Shown here in pieces: positions 27,594 through 35,856 of a stretch of DNA of 64,000 bases (its first letter is position 1; each line of letters begins with the position of its first letter). Below the pieces are notes generated by a model, which was not told the origin of the DNA, made no database searches, and worked only from the letters and a program-made list of their open reading frames with translations. Origin of the DNA: Planctomycetota bacterium. GTDB taxonomy: Bacteria; Planctomycetota; J058; JAJDCQ01. The translations under genes were made by a program, and so were the position numbers. The stretch lies in assembly GCA_029260755.1 (NCBI GenBank), contig JAJDCQ010000256.1:1-64000 (forward strand), in the 5' to 3' direction.

Positions 27594-30131
27594 CTACCGC
27601 CCGCCCGTGGCCTGCCTCAGGCGGGCGACCTCGGCCTTCGCCTTCTCCGTGCGATGCCGGATCGCCAGGTCGGAGCTCGTGGTGATCTCGAGGATGCGGT
27701 CGAGGTCGGCGTCGGCCTCGTCGAGCTCTCCTCGCTCGGCGTGGAGCCCCGCGCGTTCGAGGCGGGCCGGCAGGTGCCAGTCGTTCAGGCGGATCGCCTC
27801 GTCGAGGTCTTCCTCGGCGGCCGCCGGGTCGGTCTTCGCGCGGAGGGCGCCGCGCCGGTAGAGCGCCTCGGCGGCGCGCGGCGCGGCGTCGATCGCGGCG
27901 GTCAGGTCGCGCTCGGCCTCGTCGTCGTGGCCCGCCGCGCGGGCGACCGCCGCCGCGTCGAGGAGGAACCGGATCCGGTCCCAGACGCCGTTCATGGCGG
28001 CCGCCCGAGGGCGGATCTCGTCGATCAGGCGGCGCGCCTCGGCGACGCGCCCCTGCTGCGCGAGCACGATCGCCTTCGACTCGAGCGCGATCAGCGGGGC
28101 GCCCTGGGTGAGCACCCCCTCGATCGTCGAGAGCGCGCTCGTGGCCCGGCCGGCGCTCGCGTGGGCGCGGGCGGCGTAGATGGTCGTGAACGGGTCGGTC
28201 GGCTTGATGACCAGCGCCCGCCGGAGGGCTTCGAGGGCGCGGTCGGGGAGACCGCACTCGATCAGGATCAGGGCGCGCCCCGCCAGCGCGGGGTAGAACT
28301 CGGGGTCTCGCTTCAGCACCGCCGCGGTGTAGTCGAGCGCGTCCGGGACGCGCCCCTCGAGCCTCAGGAGATCGGGCTCGAGCGCGTCGATCCGGCCGGG
28401 CTCGATCGTTCCGGCGGCTCGGAGCCGATCGAGGTCGGCCCGGGCGGCGGCCGGTCGGTGCAGGTCGGTCAGCACCTCGGCGCGGGTCGCGCGGATGGCG
28501 TCGAGGTCGGGGCGATGCTCGAGGATCCGGTTCAGCGCGGCGAGGCTTCGCTCGAGCTCGCCGTTCATCTGGAGGAGCGCCGCGTAGCCGGCGAGGGCAG
28601 CCCTCTGGAGATCGGTCCCCTCGTCGGTGAGCCCGACGATCGCCCCGAGCTGCTCGATCGTCGCCTGGGTCTCGCCGCGCTGGAAGAGGATCTCGCCGAG
28701 GAGCGTCCTCCACGCCAGCTCGTTGCGCCGGTCGCGCGCGATGAGCGCGCGGAGGTCGCTCGCCGCCTCCGCGGCATCGCGGCGCTCCGCGAGGAGGAAG
28801 ACCGCCCGCAGGGCGAGCGGCCCGAGCGCCTCGGGGTCGCTCGCGATGGCGGCGTCGAGCGCCTGACGAAGCGCGGCGCCGCGCTCGCCCGCCCGGAGGC
28901 GCGTCGCCAGCTCGGCCGGGGCGCCGTCCGGCTCGATGATCGTCAGCCGCCCGAGCTTGGTGTCGACCTCGTAGGTGTTGAGCATCGCCTGCGGGTCGGC
29001 CGGCGTCGGCTCGTCGTCGTCGACCGCGTCGTCGTCGTCGTCGCCGGCCTCCGCGATCTCGACGGGCGGGGGCGTCTCGGGGACGGGCGAGCGCGTTGGC
29101 GCGGCCGCGCGCTCGCCGGCTCCGACGGCGCCGCCTGCGTCCTCGGGTCCGAGCCGACTCATGGCCACGCCACCGATCGTGACGAGCGCGGCGACGATGA
29201 CGACGGTGACCGCGAGGGCGACGACCGGCCGCGGCGTCGACGCCTTCGCCGCGGGCGCGGCGACCGGCCCGCGCGTCGATGGTCGGTGGCGCTCGAGGGC
29301 GTGGGCGAACGCGGCCGCGGACTCGAAGCGGTCCTCGGGCTCCGGCGCCAGGCATCGCTCCACGACTCGGTCGAGCCACGACGGAACGGCGGGCTCGATG
29401 GTCGAGGGGGGCGGCGGTGGGACGCCGAGCTGAGCCCTCAGAAGCGCGACGACGGTCGGCTGCTCGAACGGCACGCGTCCGGTCAGCATGAGATAGAGGG
29501 TCGCGCCGAGGCCGTAGACGTCCGCCGTCGGGCCGGTCGCGTCGGTGTCGCCGGTCGCCTGCTCGGGGGCGGCGTAGCCGGCCGTGCCCATGAAGACGCC
29601 GCGGACGGTGAGGCGCTCACCCGTCGATGACTGGCCGCCCGACTCGTTCCCCGCGCCGCTCCCGGCGAGGAGCCCGGCCAGGCCGAAGTCGGTCAGGAGC
29701 GGTTCGCCGTCCGCGCGCAGGAGGATGTTCTCCGGCTTCACGTCGCGGTGGAGGACTCCCTCGCCGTGGGCGCTCTGCAGGGCGCGGGCGAGCTTGGCGG
29801 TGATCGCGACCGCCTCGCCCGGCGGCACTCTTCCGTCGCGCTCGAGGCGCGCGGCGAGCGACTCGCCCGGGACGAGGTCCATGACGATGCACGGCGCGCC
29901 GGAGCGGTCGTCCTCGGCGGTGTGGATCCGCACGATGTTCTCGTGGACGAGCCGCCCGAGGGTCTGCCGCTCGCGCCGGAACCGTCGCCGTGCGCGCTGG
30001 TCGAGCGCCTCGGGCAACAGCCGCTTGATCGCGACGTCGCGCTCGAGGACGGGGTCGCGGGCCGCCCACACCTCGCCCATCGCGCCGCGCCCGAGCAGCC
30101 TCACGAGCTGGTAGCGGCCGATCGTCTCCAC
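27594..30131 (-). CDS. Membrane Ser/Thr kinase with TPR ectodomain (845 aa)
   Basis: Kinase domain at 1-270: GRGAMG (13-18), VAIKRL, HRDVKPENI (about 128), DFGLAGLL (about 149, canonical DFG), APEQATG. Membrane helix at about 304-325 (PVVALAVTVVIVAALVTIGGV). From about 385 to the end the sequence is a series of TPR-like helix pairs (PEALGPLALRAVFLLAERRD, DWHLPARLERAGLHAERGELDEADADLDRIL). Start is GTG 30131, preceded by no clear SD. It is transcribed divergently from a dehydrogenase gene with 59 nt between them. TPR arrays bind peptides or proteins, so an extracytoplasmic protein partner is likely (inference). Confidence 0.9.
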   Translation of the reverse strand: METIGRYQLVRLLGRGAMGEVWAARDPVLERDVAIKRLLPEALDQRARRRFRRERQTLGRLVHENIVRIHTAEDDRSGAPCIVMDLVPGESLAARLERDGRVPPGEAVAITAKLARALQSAHGEGVLHRDVKPENILLRADGEPLLTDFGLAGLLAGSGAGNESGGQSSTGERLTVRGVFMGTAGYAAPEQATGDTDATGPTADVYGLGATLYLMLTGRVPFEQPTVVALLRAQLGVPPPPPSTIEPAVPSWLDRVVERCLAPEPEDRFESAAAFAHALERHRPSTRGPVAAPAAKASTPRPVVALAVTVVIVAALVTIGGVAMSRLGPEDAGGAVGAGERAAAPTRSPVPETPPPVEIAEAGDDDDDAVDDDEPTPADPQAMLNTYEVDTKLGRLTIIEPDGAPAELATRLRAGERGAALRQALDAAIASDPEALGPLALRAVFLLAERRDAAEAASDLRALIARDRRNELAWRTLLGEILFQRGETQATIEQLGAIVGLTDEGTDLQRAALAGYAALLQMNGELERSLAALNRILEHRPDLDAIRATRAEVLTDLHRPAAARADLDRLRAAGTIEPGRIDALEPDLLRLEGRVPDALDYTAAVLKRDPEFYPALAGRALILIECGLPDRALEALRRALVIKPTDPFTTIYAARAHASAGRATSALSTIEGVLTQGAPLIALESKAIVLAQQGRVAEARRLIDEIRPRAAAMNGVWDRIRFLLDAAAVARAAGHDDEAERDLTAAIDAAPRAAEALYRRGALRAKTDPAAAEEDLDEAIRLNDWHLPARLERAGLHAERGELDEADADLDRILEITTSSDLAIRHRTEKAKAEVARLRQATGGR

Positions 30132-30153
30132 GGGGCGAGGATGGCAGCGGCGT

Positions 30154-30182
30154 TTGCGGTCGCGCCAGGCGCCGGCTAGCCT
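30154..30182 (+). promoter_or_regulatory. Candidate promoter giving a near-leaderless dehydrogenase mRNA
   Basis: TTGCGG (30154-30159), 17-nt spacer, TAGCCT (30177-30182). ATG 30191 starts only 8 nt after the -10, so transcription would begin at or next to the start codon. The -10 lies in a near-palindrome (CCGGCTAGCCTGG) and might also serve the divergent kinase. Confidence 0.45.
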
Positions 30183-30190
30183 GGCTCGCC

Positions 30191-31186
30191 ATGACCCGCC
30201 TCCGTGTCTTCATGACGAGCCCGCCCGACCCCGGCGCGCGGGCGATCCTCGACCCGGCCCTCGATCCCTCGATCGACCTCCGGGTCGGGCCGGACACGCC
30301 CGACCCGGCCGACTACGAGGTCATCGTGTCGGGCCGCCCGGGCCGGGAGCGCCTCGCGGCGAGCCCGAACCTCCACACCCTCGTGATCCCCTGGGCCGGC
30401 CTCCCGGCCGAGACGCGCGCTCTCCTCGCCGACTTCCCCCGGCTCGAGGTCTGTAACCTCCACCACAATGCCGCGCCGACGGCCGAGCTCGCCGTCGCGC
30501 TCCTCCTCGCCGCGGCGAAGCGCCTCGTGCCGATCGACCGCGACTTCCGCGGCGCCCACGACTGGCGCAGCCGCTACGAGGACGCGCCGAGCGTCCTCCT
30601 CGAGGGCAAGACGGCCCTCGTCCTCGGCTGGGGCGCGGTCGGTCGGCGGGTCGGGCGGGTCTGCCGCGCCTTCGGAATGGACGTGATCGGGGTGCGGCGG
30701 CGGGCGGGCGCGGACGAGGTCGACGCCGACGACGGGGCGATCGCGGTCCACCCCCTCGCCGCGCTCGGCGAGCTCCTCCCCCGGGCGGAGGTGCTCGTCC
30801 TCGCCCTGCCGCACACCGACGCGACCGAGGGGCTGCTCGGCGAGGCGGAGCTCGCGCTCCTCCCCGAGCGCGCGGTGCTCGTCAACGTAGGGCGGGCGCC
30901 GGTGGTCGACGAGGCGGCCCTGCACGCGGCTCTCGCGTCCGGGCGGCTCCACGGCGCCGGGCTCGATGTCTGGTGGCGTTACCCGAAGTCGGAGGAGGAG
31001 CGGGTCGGCGCCCCGCCGGCCGAGCATCCGTTCTGGGAGCTCGACGGCTGCGTCCTGAGCCCGCACCGGGCGGCGGCGTGCCCCGAGCGCGAGGGCGAAC
31101 GGATGCGCCATCTGGCCGCCGTGCTGAACGCGCTCGGCCGCGGCGAGCCGGTCGCGACGCGGGTCGACCCGGCCCAGGGATACTGA
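30191..31186 (+). CDS. D-isomer-specific 2-hydroxyacid dehydrogenase family protein (331 aa)
   Basis: NAD(P)-dependent oxidoreductase of the 2-hydroxyacid dehydrogenase family, which interconverts 2-keto and D-2-hydroxy acids. Rossmann fingerprint LVLGWGAVGRRVGRV (about 138-152), substrate Arg in VNVGRAPVVDE, and catalytic His in LSPHRAA. The usual DVFxxEPL segment reads GLDVWWRYPKSEEE, so the catalytic Glu position is shifted and there is a longer loop, as in a divergent subgroup of the family. N-terminal half is the substrate-binding lobe. Start ATG 30191 lacks an SD and sits close to a candidate -10. Substrate unknown. Confidence 0.82.
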   Translation: MTRLRVFMTSPPDPGARAILDPALDPSIDLRVGPDTPDPADYEVIVSGRPGRERLAASPNLHTLVIPWAGLPAETRALLADFPRLEVCNLHHNAAPTAELAVALLLAAAKRLVPIDRDFRGAHDWRSRYEDAPSVLLEGKTALVLGWGAVGRRVGRVCRAFGMDVIGVRRRAGADEVDADDGAIAVHPLAALGELLPRAEVLVLALPHTDATEGLLGEAELALLPERAVLVNVGRAPVVDEAALHAALASGRLHGAGLDVWWRYPKSEEERVGAPPAEHPFWELDGCVLSPHRAAACPEREGERMRHLAAVLNALGRGEPVATRVDPAQGY

Positions 31187-31267
31187 CGTGGGGCGCGCAG
31201 CCGGGCTCGCGGAAGAGTCGACCGGTCTCGACATGCTGTGACGATCCGCGCTGAGCGCCCTGCTCAC

Positions 31268-31284
31268 CACAGCCGTGGGCTGTG
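31268..31284 (+). promoter_or_regulatory. Hairpin with the GTG start in its loop
   Basis: CACAGCC-GTG-GGCTGTG is a perfect 7-bp stem whose 3-nt loop is the proposed start codon of the membrane protein gene. In RNA this would hinder initiation; alternatively it argues that translation starts upstream. Confidence 0.4.
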
Positions 31285-31793
31285 TCGTGTTCTGGCTCCT
31301 GCTCGGGGTGGACGCACTCGTCTGCGGCCTGCTGATCGGGCCCTTGTACGGCGCGGTCTCTCTGGTGGAAGGCGTCGCTGAGCAGGGGCGAGCAAGCCTC
31401 GGCCGGGACCTCGGCGCGTTCGCGGCATCATTCGCCCTCGGAGCGCTCTGCGGTGTCGGGCTCCAGGAGACCCTGTATCCCGACGTGGCGGGCCAGACGA
31501 GGACTCTCTACCTCGCCGTCGTCGTCGCGCTGCCTCCCGTGGTGGTCTGCCTCACCCGTCTTCGGACGCGCTCCGCCGAGTGGAGGATCGGGCTGGTCCT
31601 CGCAACGACCGTGGCGCTCGCGCTCCTCGGCTGGATCTTCGCCCCGCTCACGCTCGTCGGCCGGCTCGACCTGGCCGTTCGAACCCTGGTCATGGGAGGC
31701 GCCGTCTCCCTGACGTTGCTGCTCATCGGCGAGGCGACCGACGAGCTGTGCGCGCCGGGACCCGACCGAACGGCAGAGCAAGAGGTCGCCTGA
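31275..31793 (+). CDS. Small polytopic membrane protein, unknown function (172 aa)
   Basis: Four to five hydrophobic helices are visible (VVFWLLLGVDALVCGLLIG, LGAFAASFALGALCGVGL, LYLAVVVALPPVVVCL, GLVLATTVALALLGWIFAPL, VMGGAVSLTLLLIGEA). No family was recognised. The GTG start sits in the loop of a perfect hairpin; an in-frame CTG at 31251 would add LSALLTTA, and a TGA at 31239 limits further extension. Codon choice is a little less extreme than in neighbouring genes, which could mean acquisition or just a membrane protein. It lies 88 nt after the dehydrogenase and may be co-transcribed. Confidence 0.6.
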   Translation: MGCVVFWLLLGVDALVCGLLIGPLYGAVSLVEGVAEQGRASLGRDLGAFAASFALGALCGVGLQETLYPDVAGQTRTLYLAVVVALPPVVVCLTRLRTRSAEWRIGLVLATTVALALLGWIFAPLTLVGRLDLAVRTLVMGGAVSLTLLLIGEATDELCAPGPDRTAEQEVA

Positions 31794-31803
31794 CCCGGAG
31801 GCG

Positions 31804-32373
31804 TCAGGGGTGCTTCACCACGAACATCCACTCGGGACCGCCGCCGCCGTCGGTCGGCTCGAGCGAGAAGACGGCCTGGAGCGGGTCGCCGGTGAGCCTG
31901 ACGTCGAGGCTGTGCGTCATCCGCGGACGCTTCGCCATCGCGAGGAGCTCTTCATCGGTCTCGCCCCAGGTCGTCGGGCGCTCGAACAGGCGGGCCCGCT
32001 CGCCCCTCTCCAGGGCGGCCGCGAAGGGCTCGAGGAGCCGCTTCTCCATGTCGATGCCAAGCGTCGTCGCGTCGCGGACGAAGCCCTTCGTCATCCGGAG
32101 TGGCCCGTCTCCGAGGTGCGAGAAGGAATCGCGCGGGAAGGCCTCGAGGTCGGCGGCCGCCGCGACCGCGACCTCCGAGAGCCAGGCCTCGACCTGCTCC
32201 TTCGTGGGCCGGGCGGGCGCCTCCTTCGGTGCCTCCTTCGGCGCGTCATCGGCGGGGGGCGCGCTCGATGCGCAGCCCGCGCTCGAGGCGCCCAGACCGA
32301 GGCTCAGGAGGAGGAGGGCGGCGAGCGCCGTCCGTCCGCGTCGGCTGCCGGTGTCCGGGAGGTTCGCGCGCAT
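31804..32373 (-). CDS. Lipoprotein, unknown function (189 aa)
   Basis: Signal peptide with lipobox (LGLGASSAGC, Cys about 32), an Ala/Pro/Lys linker, then a compact domain (EVAVAAAADLEAFPRDSF ... DVRLTGDPLQAVFSLEPTD). No named family recognised. ATG 32373 was preferred over the ORF-track start because it begins directly in the signal peptide and has GAGG upstream (GAGGGCGATACG-ATG). It is divergent from the next lipoprotein gene and convergent with the small membrane protein. Confidence 0.72.
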   Translation of the reverse strand: MRANLPDTGSRRGRTALAALLLLSLGLGASSAGCASSAPPADDAPKEAPKEAPARPTKEQVEAWLSEVAVAAAADLEAFPRDSFSHLGDGPLRMTKGFVRDATTLGIDMEKRLLEPFAAALERGERARLFERPTTWGETDEELLAMAKRPRMTHSLDVRLTGDPLQAVFSLEPTDGGGGPEWMFVVKHP

Positions 32374-32469
32374 CGTATCGCCCTCGAGGTCGAAGAAGGT
32401 CGGCACGCTACCACACGGGGAGAGCGGCTGCCTCCCCGGCGCCACGCCGCGCCCTCGCCGTCGTGAGTC

Positions 32470-32499
32470 TTGCGGGCGTCGCGCGAGGCGGGGTAGGCT
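32470..32499 (+). promoter_or_regulatory. Candidate promoter of the heparinase-like/PLD-like operon
   Basis: TTGCGG (32470-32475), 18-nt spacer, TAGGCT (32494-32499). A start near 32506 gives a leader of about 20 nt carrying the SD GGAGG (32511-32515) before GTG 32526. Confidence 0.5.
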
Positions 32500-32525
32500 C
32501 GCCCCTCCTGGGAGGACATCGCTCG

Positions 32526-33077
32526 GTGACATCGCTCAACGACATCCACGGACAACTCACGATGGCGGTCGCGACGGGTCTCGTCGTGGCGTGCGCCTTG
32601 GGCGCCTGCGGCTGCCAGAGCAGCGGCGGTGGGGGGGACGCCGACCCCCAGCCCGGAGGGGAGCCGGCCAGCGACGACCCGGCGTCGCCGCCGCCGTCGG
32701 TCGTCGATCCGGCGAAGCACGACGCCCTCGTCGTCGAGATGCTCGGCCTCGGTTTCGAGTCGGGCAAGACGTTCGGCCAGCAGGTCCAGCCCGTCTCGAG
32801 CAGCGAGGTGGAGCGGCGCGAGGACGGCACGGCGCTCGTCCGCGTGATGGCGGGCGACCCGGCGCGCGCGTGGGAGTGGGTCTACTACCCCGAGAGCAAG
32901 CGCCTCGAGCCGGCGAACAAGCTCGCCTTCCGGCTGACCTACACCGCCGCCACGATCGCCGACGGCTGGACGCAGCGCGATCCGCCCGAGCCGGGCGCCG
33001 CGCCCAAGCTCAAGATCACGTTCTACGAGAAGACGATGCCCGACGGGACGGTCGCGACCGTCCGCGTCCGTCGCTAG
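32526..33077 (+). CDS. Lipoprotein, first gene of a five-gene operon (183 aa)
   Basis: Signal peptide with lipobox (LVVACALGACGC), a Gly/Pro/Asp linker, then a small domain with aromatic strands (ALVRVMAGDPARAWEWVYYPE, KLAFRLTYTAATIADGW, KLKITFYEKTMPDG). Start GTG 32526 has SD GGGAGG 10 nt upstream; ATG 32562 is a shorter alternative that still gives a signal peptide. The ORF-track extension upstream of the promoter is not supported. No family recognised. The heparinase-like gene begins 9 nt after its stop. Confidence 0.68.
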   Translation: MTSLNDIHGQLTMAVATGLVVACALGACGCQSSGGGGDADPQPGGEPASDDPASPPPSVVDPAKHDALVVEMLGLGFESGKTFGQQVQPVSSSEVERREDGTALVRVMAGDPARAWEWVYYPESKRLEPANKLAFRLTYTAATIADGWTQRDPPEPGAAPKLKITFYEKTMPDGTVATVRVRR

Positions 33078-33085
33078 CGGTCGCG

Positions 33086-35023
33086 GTGCCGCCGGTCGTC
33101 GGGCTCGTGCTGCTCGCCTCGGGAGCGCTCGTCGGGGCGCTGCCGCTGGCGTCGCCGCCGCCCTCGCCGCCTTCTCCGGCCGCCCCGCGGCCGCATCCGC
33201 GCCTCTTCTTCGAGGGCGACGCGCCGCCGCCGTTCCCCTGGCCGGACCGCGTCGACCAGCTCCGGGCGACGCCGCAGGGCAAGGCGCTCCACTGGCACTA
33301 CACCGGCGACGAGGCGAGCGCGCGGGCGTGCCGCGACGTGCTGCTCGCCGCCGAGGTCGATGACGGCTACGGCCTCGCCGCGACCGGACCGGTCCTCTTC
33401 CTCCCGCTCGCCTACGACTGGCTCGCGCCGTGGGACGGCCTCGCCGACGCGGACCGCCGCGCGATCGAGGAGAAGATCCTCGCGACCGGGCGGCTCTGCC
33501 GCGACTTCCTCGACGGCGACGGCGACCACGTCTTTCACACCTCGGCGCCGCGCGCGCTCATGGGTGCCGGCCTGGCCGGCCTCGTCCTGGAGGGGCATCA
33601 CCCCGAAGGCGCCGAGCTCGTCCGGTTCGCGCGGAGGTATCTCCGCGACGTCTACGCGCCGGCGATGGAGCACCTCGACGGCGCCGCGGTCGCCGGGATG
33701 TCCTACGGCGTCGCCGAGGGGTTCGCCCCGCTCCTGTGGCTCCTCCGCGGGCTCGAGACCGCGCGCGGCGAGGCGCTCTGGGATCGCTTCCCGTGGCTCG
33801 AGCGGCGCCTCGCCTACCTGATCGATGCGACCCTCCCCGACCAGACCTTCGTCCGCTGGGGCGACATCGTCGGCGGCGGTCGGGCGTCGACCCGTGACGA
33901 GGTCCGCCCGGTCGTCGACGCCCTCGCGCGGGCCTACGCGAGCGAGCCGGGGTGGGCGCTCTCCGACGCGATCGCGGCGCGCTGGTCGGGCCGGCGGGGC
34001 TACCACCCGGCCGTCCTCTGGGCGGCGCCGTTCCATCGTCCGCCGGCCGACCGGAAGCCGCCCGCCGAGCCGCCTGCGCTCCCGCTCGCCGCCCTCTACG
34101 GCCGGGAGAGCGTCGGGCAGGCGTTCTTCCGATCGTCGCGGGGGCCGGATGCGACCGTCGCCTTCTGGAAGTGCGGCGACTACTACGACGACCACGGTCA
34201 CTTCGATCAGGGCTCGTTCACGATCTACCGGCGCGGCCACCTCGCCCTCGACGCGTTCGCCTACGGCGGCTTCCGCGAGCCACACCGCGTCGACTGGGGG
34301 CGGCACACGATCGCGCACAACGTCCTCCTGTTCGGCGACGAGGACATCGCGGGCGGGCAACGGGTGGCATCGGGGCAGACGAGCCAGGACCTGGCCGACC
34401 ACCTCCGCAAGAAGGCGCGGAAGGGGTTCGAGGCGGGCGAGATCGTCGCCTGGCGGATCGAGGACGACTTCGTCCACGCCGCGGGCGAGCTCGGCCCCGC
34501 CTACGACGGCGAGATCGTGGATCGGTTCCGCCGCGAGCTGGTCTGGCTCGACGGTCGCCACCTCATCGTCCTCGATCGCGTCCGGGCGCGGCGGCGCGCC
34601 CGCTTCCTCCTCCACGCGTCGGTCGCGCCCGAGATCGAGGGCGACCGCGCCACGATCACGACCGACGCCAGCGTGCTGCACGTGCGGTCGGTCCTGCCCG
34701 AGCGGCCGACGCTCACGCCCGTCCGCGGCTGGCGGGCCGACGGGAAGGACCATCCGCCGGGGAAGCTCGCCGAGTTCCACGTCCCCGGCGGGCATCGCCT
34801 CGAGGTCGCCGCGACCGGGCCGGCGCCCGACGGGAAGGTCCGGGACGAGGTCTTTCTCCACGTCCTGACGGCCGCCGATCCGGGCGAGGCCGCTCCCGAG
34901 GTCAGAGGGGTTTCGGGCGCCGCCCCCGCCGTGGTGGTCGACGGCTGGCGCGTGACGTTCGGGCGGAGCCCGACGTCGGAACCGCGGGTGCGCGTCGAGC
35001 GGGAGGAGGCTGGCGGGCGATGA
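33086..35023 (+). CDS. Secreted heparinase II/III-like polysaccharide lyase (645 aa)
   Basis: Exported protein (hydrophobic start PVVGLVLLASGALVGALPLA) with an alpha/alpha-toroid N-terminal half (PVLFLPLAYDWLAPWDGL, HTSAPRALMGAGLAGLVLEG, GMSYGVAEGFAPLLWLLRGL) and a beta-sheet C-terminal half. The C-terminal half opens with CGDYYDDHGHFDQGSFTIY, the heparinase II/III hallmark that includes a metal/catalytic His, then RHTIAHNVLLFGDED and LVWLDGRHLIVLDRV. Family members cleave uronate-containing polysaccharides by beta-elimination; whether this one acts on host-like or bacterial glycans is unknown. GTG 33086 starts 9 nt after the upstream stop; its stop overlaps the next gene by 4 nt (ATGA). Confidence 0.82.
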   Translation: MPPVVGLVLLASGALVGALPLASPPPSPPSPAAPRPHPRLFFEGDAPPPFPWPDRVDQLRATPQGKALHWHYTGDEASARACRDVLLAAEVDDGYGLAATGPVLFLPLAYDWLAPWDGLADADRRAIEEKILATGRLCRDFLDGDGDHVFHTSAPRALMGAGLAGLVLEGHHPEGAELVRFARRYLRDVYAPAMEHLDGAAVAGMSYGVAEGFAPLLWLLRGLETARGEALWDRFPWLERRLAYLIDATLPDQTFVRWGDIVGGGRASTRDEVRPVVDALARAYASEPGWALSDAIAARWSGRRGYHPAVLWAAPFHRPPADRKPPAEPPALPLAALYGRESVGQAFFRSSRGPDATVAFWKCGDYYDDHGHFDQGSFTIYRRGHLALDAFAYGGFREPHRVDWGRHTIAHNVLLFGDEDIAGGQRVASGQTSQDLADHLRKKARKGFEAGEIVAWRIEDDFVHAAGELGPAYDGEIVDRFRRELVWLDGRHLIVLDRVRARRRARFLLHASVAPEIEGDRATITTDASVLHVRSVLPERPTLTPVRGWRADGKDHPPGKLAEFHVPGGHRLEVAATGPAPDGKVRDEVFLHVLTAADPGEAAPEVRGVSGAAPAVVVDGWRVTFGRSPTSEPRVRVEREEAGGR

Positions 35024-35856
35024 GCGGAGCAGCCCCCACCAACCCGGCCCTCGCGCCTCGTCGCTCGCGCCGCGGTCGCGTCATCGTCGTCGTCGGCGCG
35101 CTCGTTCTGGCGGGGATCGCGCTCCTCGGCGTGTTGCTGCGGCGCGACATCGTGATCGCCTGGCGGATCGAGCAGCTCGGCAGCGCGAACATCGAGGCTC
35201 GCCGGGCGGCGGCGATCGAGCTCGCGACGATCGGCCGAGGAAACGAGCGGCTCCGGTCGGCCCTGCTCGTCGCCCGCGAGCGCTTCCCCGACGACCCCGT
35301 CCTGCTGCTCTGCCTCTACGAGGTCAGCGACGACGACGCTCGCTTCGAGCTCGTCCTCGAGCACGTTCAGCAGACGCTCGCTTCGCGCCGGGTCACCAGG
35401 AGCGGCTCGGCCGTCTCGATCCTCCCCGACCTGGCGAACCCGGATTCCTTCCCGGCGTTGACGGTCGCGCCCGGCCATACGTTCAATGTGACCTACGCGC
35501 GACGGCTCGTCTCGACCCTCGCCGAGCTCACCGTGCGGCCGCGCGACGAGAGCTCACCGCTGTTGATCGCCCCGATCGCCTGGACGGCCTGGCCTCCGCG
35601 GACGGGTCCCCTCGACGAAGGGAGCCTCGGGCTCGGCGCGCTCCCCAGTCAGCCGACGTGGGTCGCCGAGCGCGTCTTCGAGGAGATCGAGGTGCCGGCG
35701 AGCGCGCCGTCCGGATCGTACGAGCTCGTCCTGGAGGTGGTCCTGTTCGACCGCGATGGCGTCGAGCTCGACATCGACGACGACCGACTGACCGTGCCGC
35801 TGATCACCCTGATCGTGCCCGAGCGCGGCGACCTCGCCCGGCGGCGCGACCGATGA
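35020..35856 (+). CDS. Single-pass membrane protein, unknown function (278 aa)
   Basis: A short basic cytoplasmic head, one helix (VIVVVGALVLAGIALLGVLL, about 22-42), then an ectodomain that starts with a HEAT-like helical repeat (QLGSANIEARRAAAIELATIGRGNERL) and continues with beta-strand sequence (VFEEIEVPASAPSGSYELVLEVVLFD), suggestive of an Ig-like fold. Paralogous in layout to the next gene. SD GGGAGGAGG lies upstream of ATG 35020, which overlaps the lyase stop (ATGA). Confidence 0.75.
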   Translation: MSGAAPTNPALAPRRSRRGRVIVVVGALVLAGIALLGVLLRRDIVIAWRIEQLGSANIEARRAAAIELATIGRGNERLRSALLVARERFPDDPVLLLCLYEVSDDDARFELVLEHVQQTLASRRVTRSGSAVSILPDLANPDSFPALTVAPGHTFNVTYARRLVSTLAELTVRPRDESSPLLIAPIAWTAWPPRTGPLDEGSLGLGALPSQPTWVAERVFEEIEVPASAPSGSYELVLEVVLFDRDGVELDIDDDRLTVPLITLIVPERGDLARRRDR

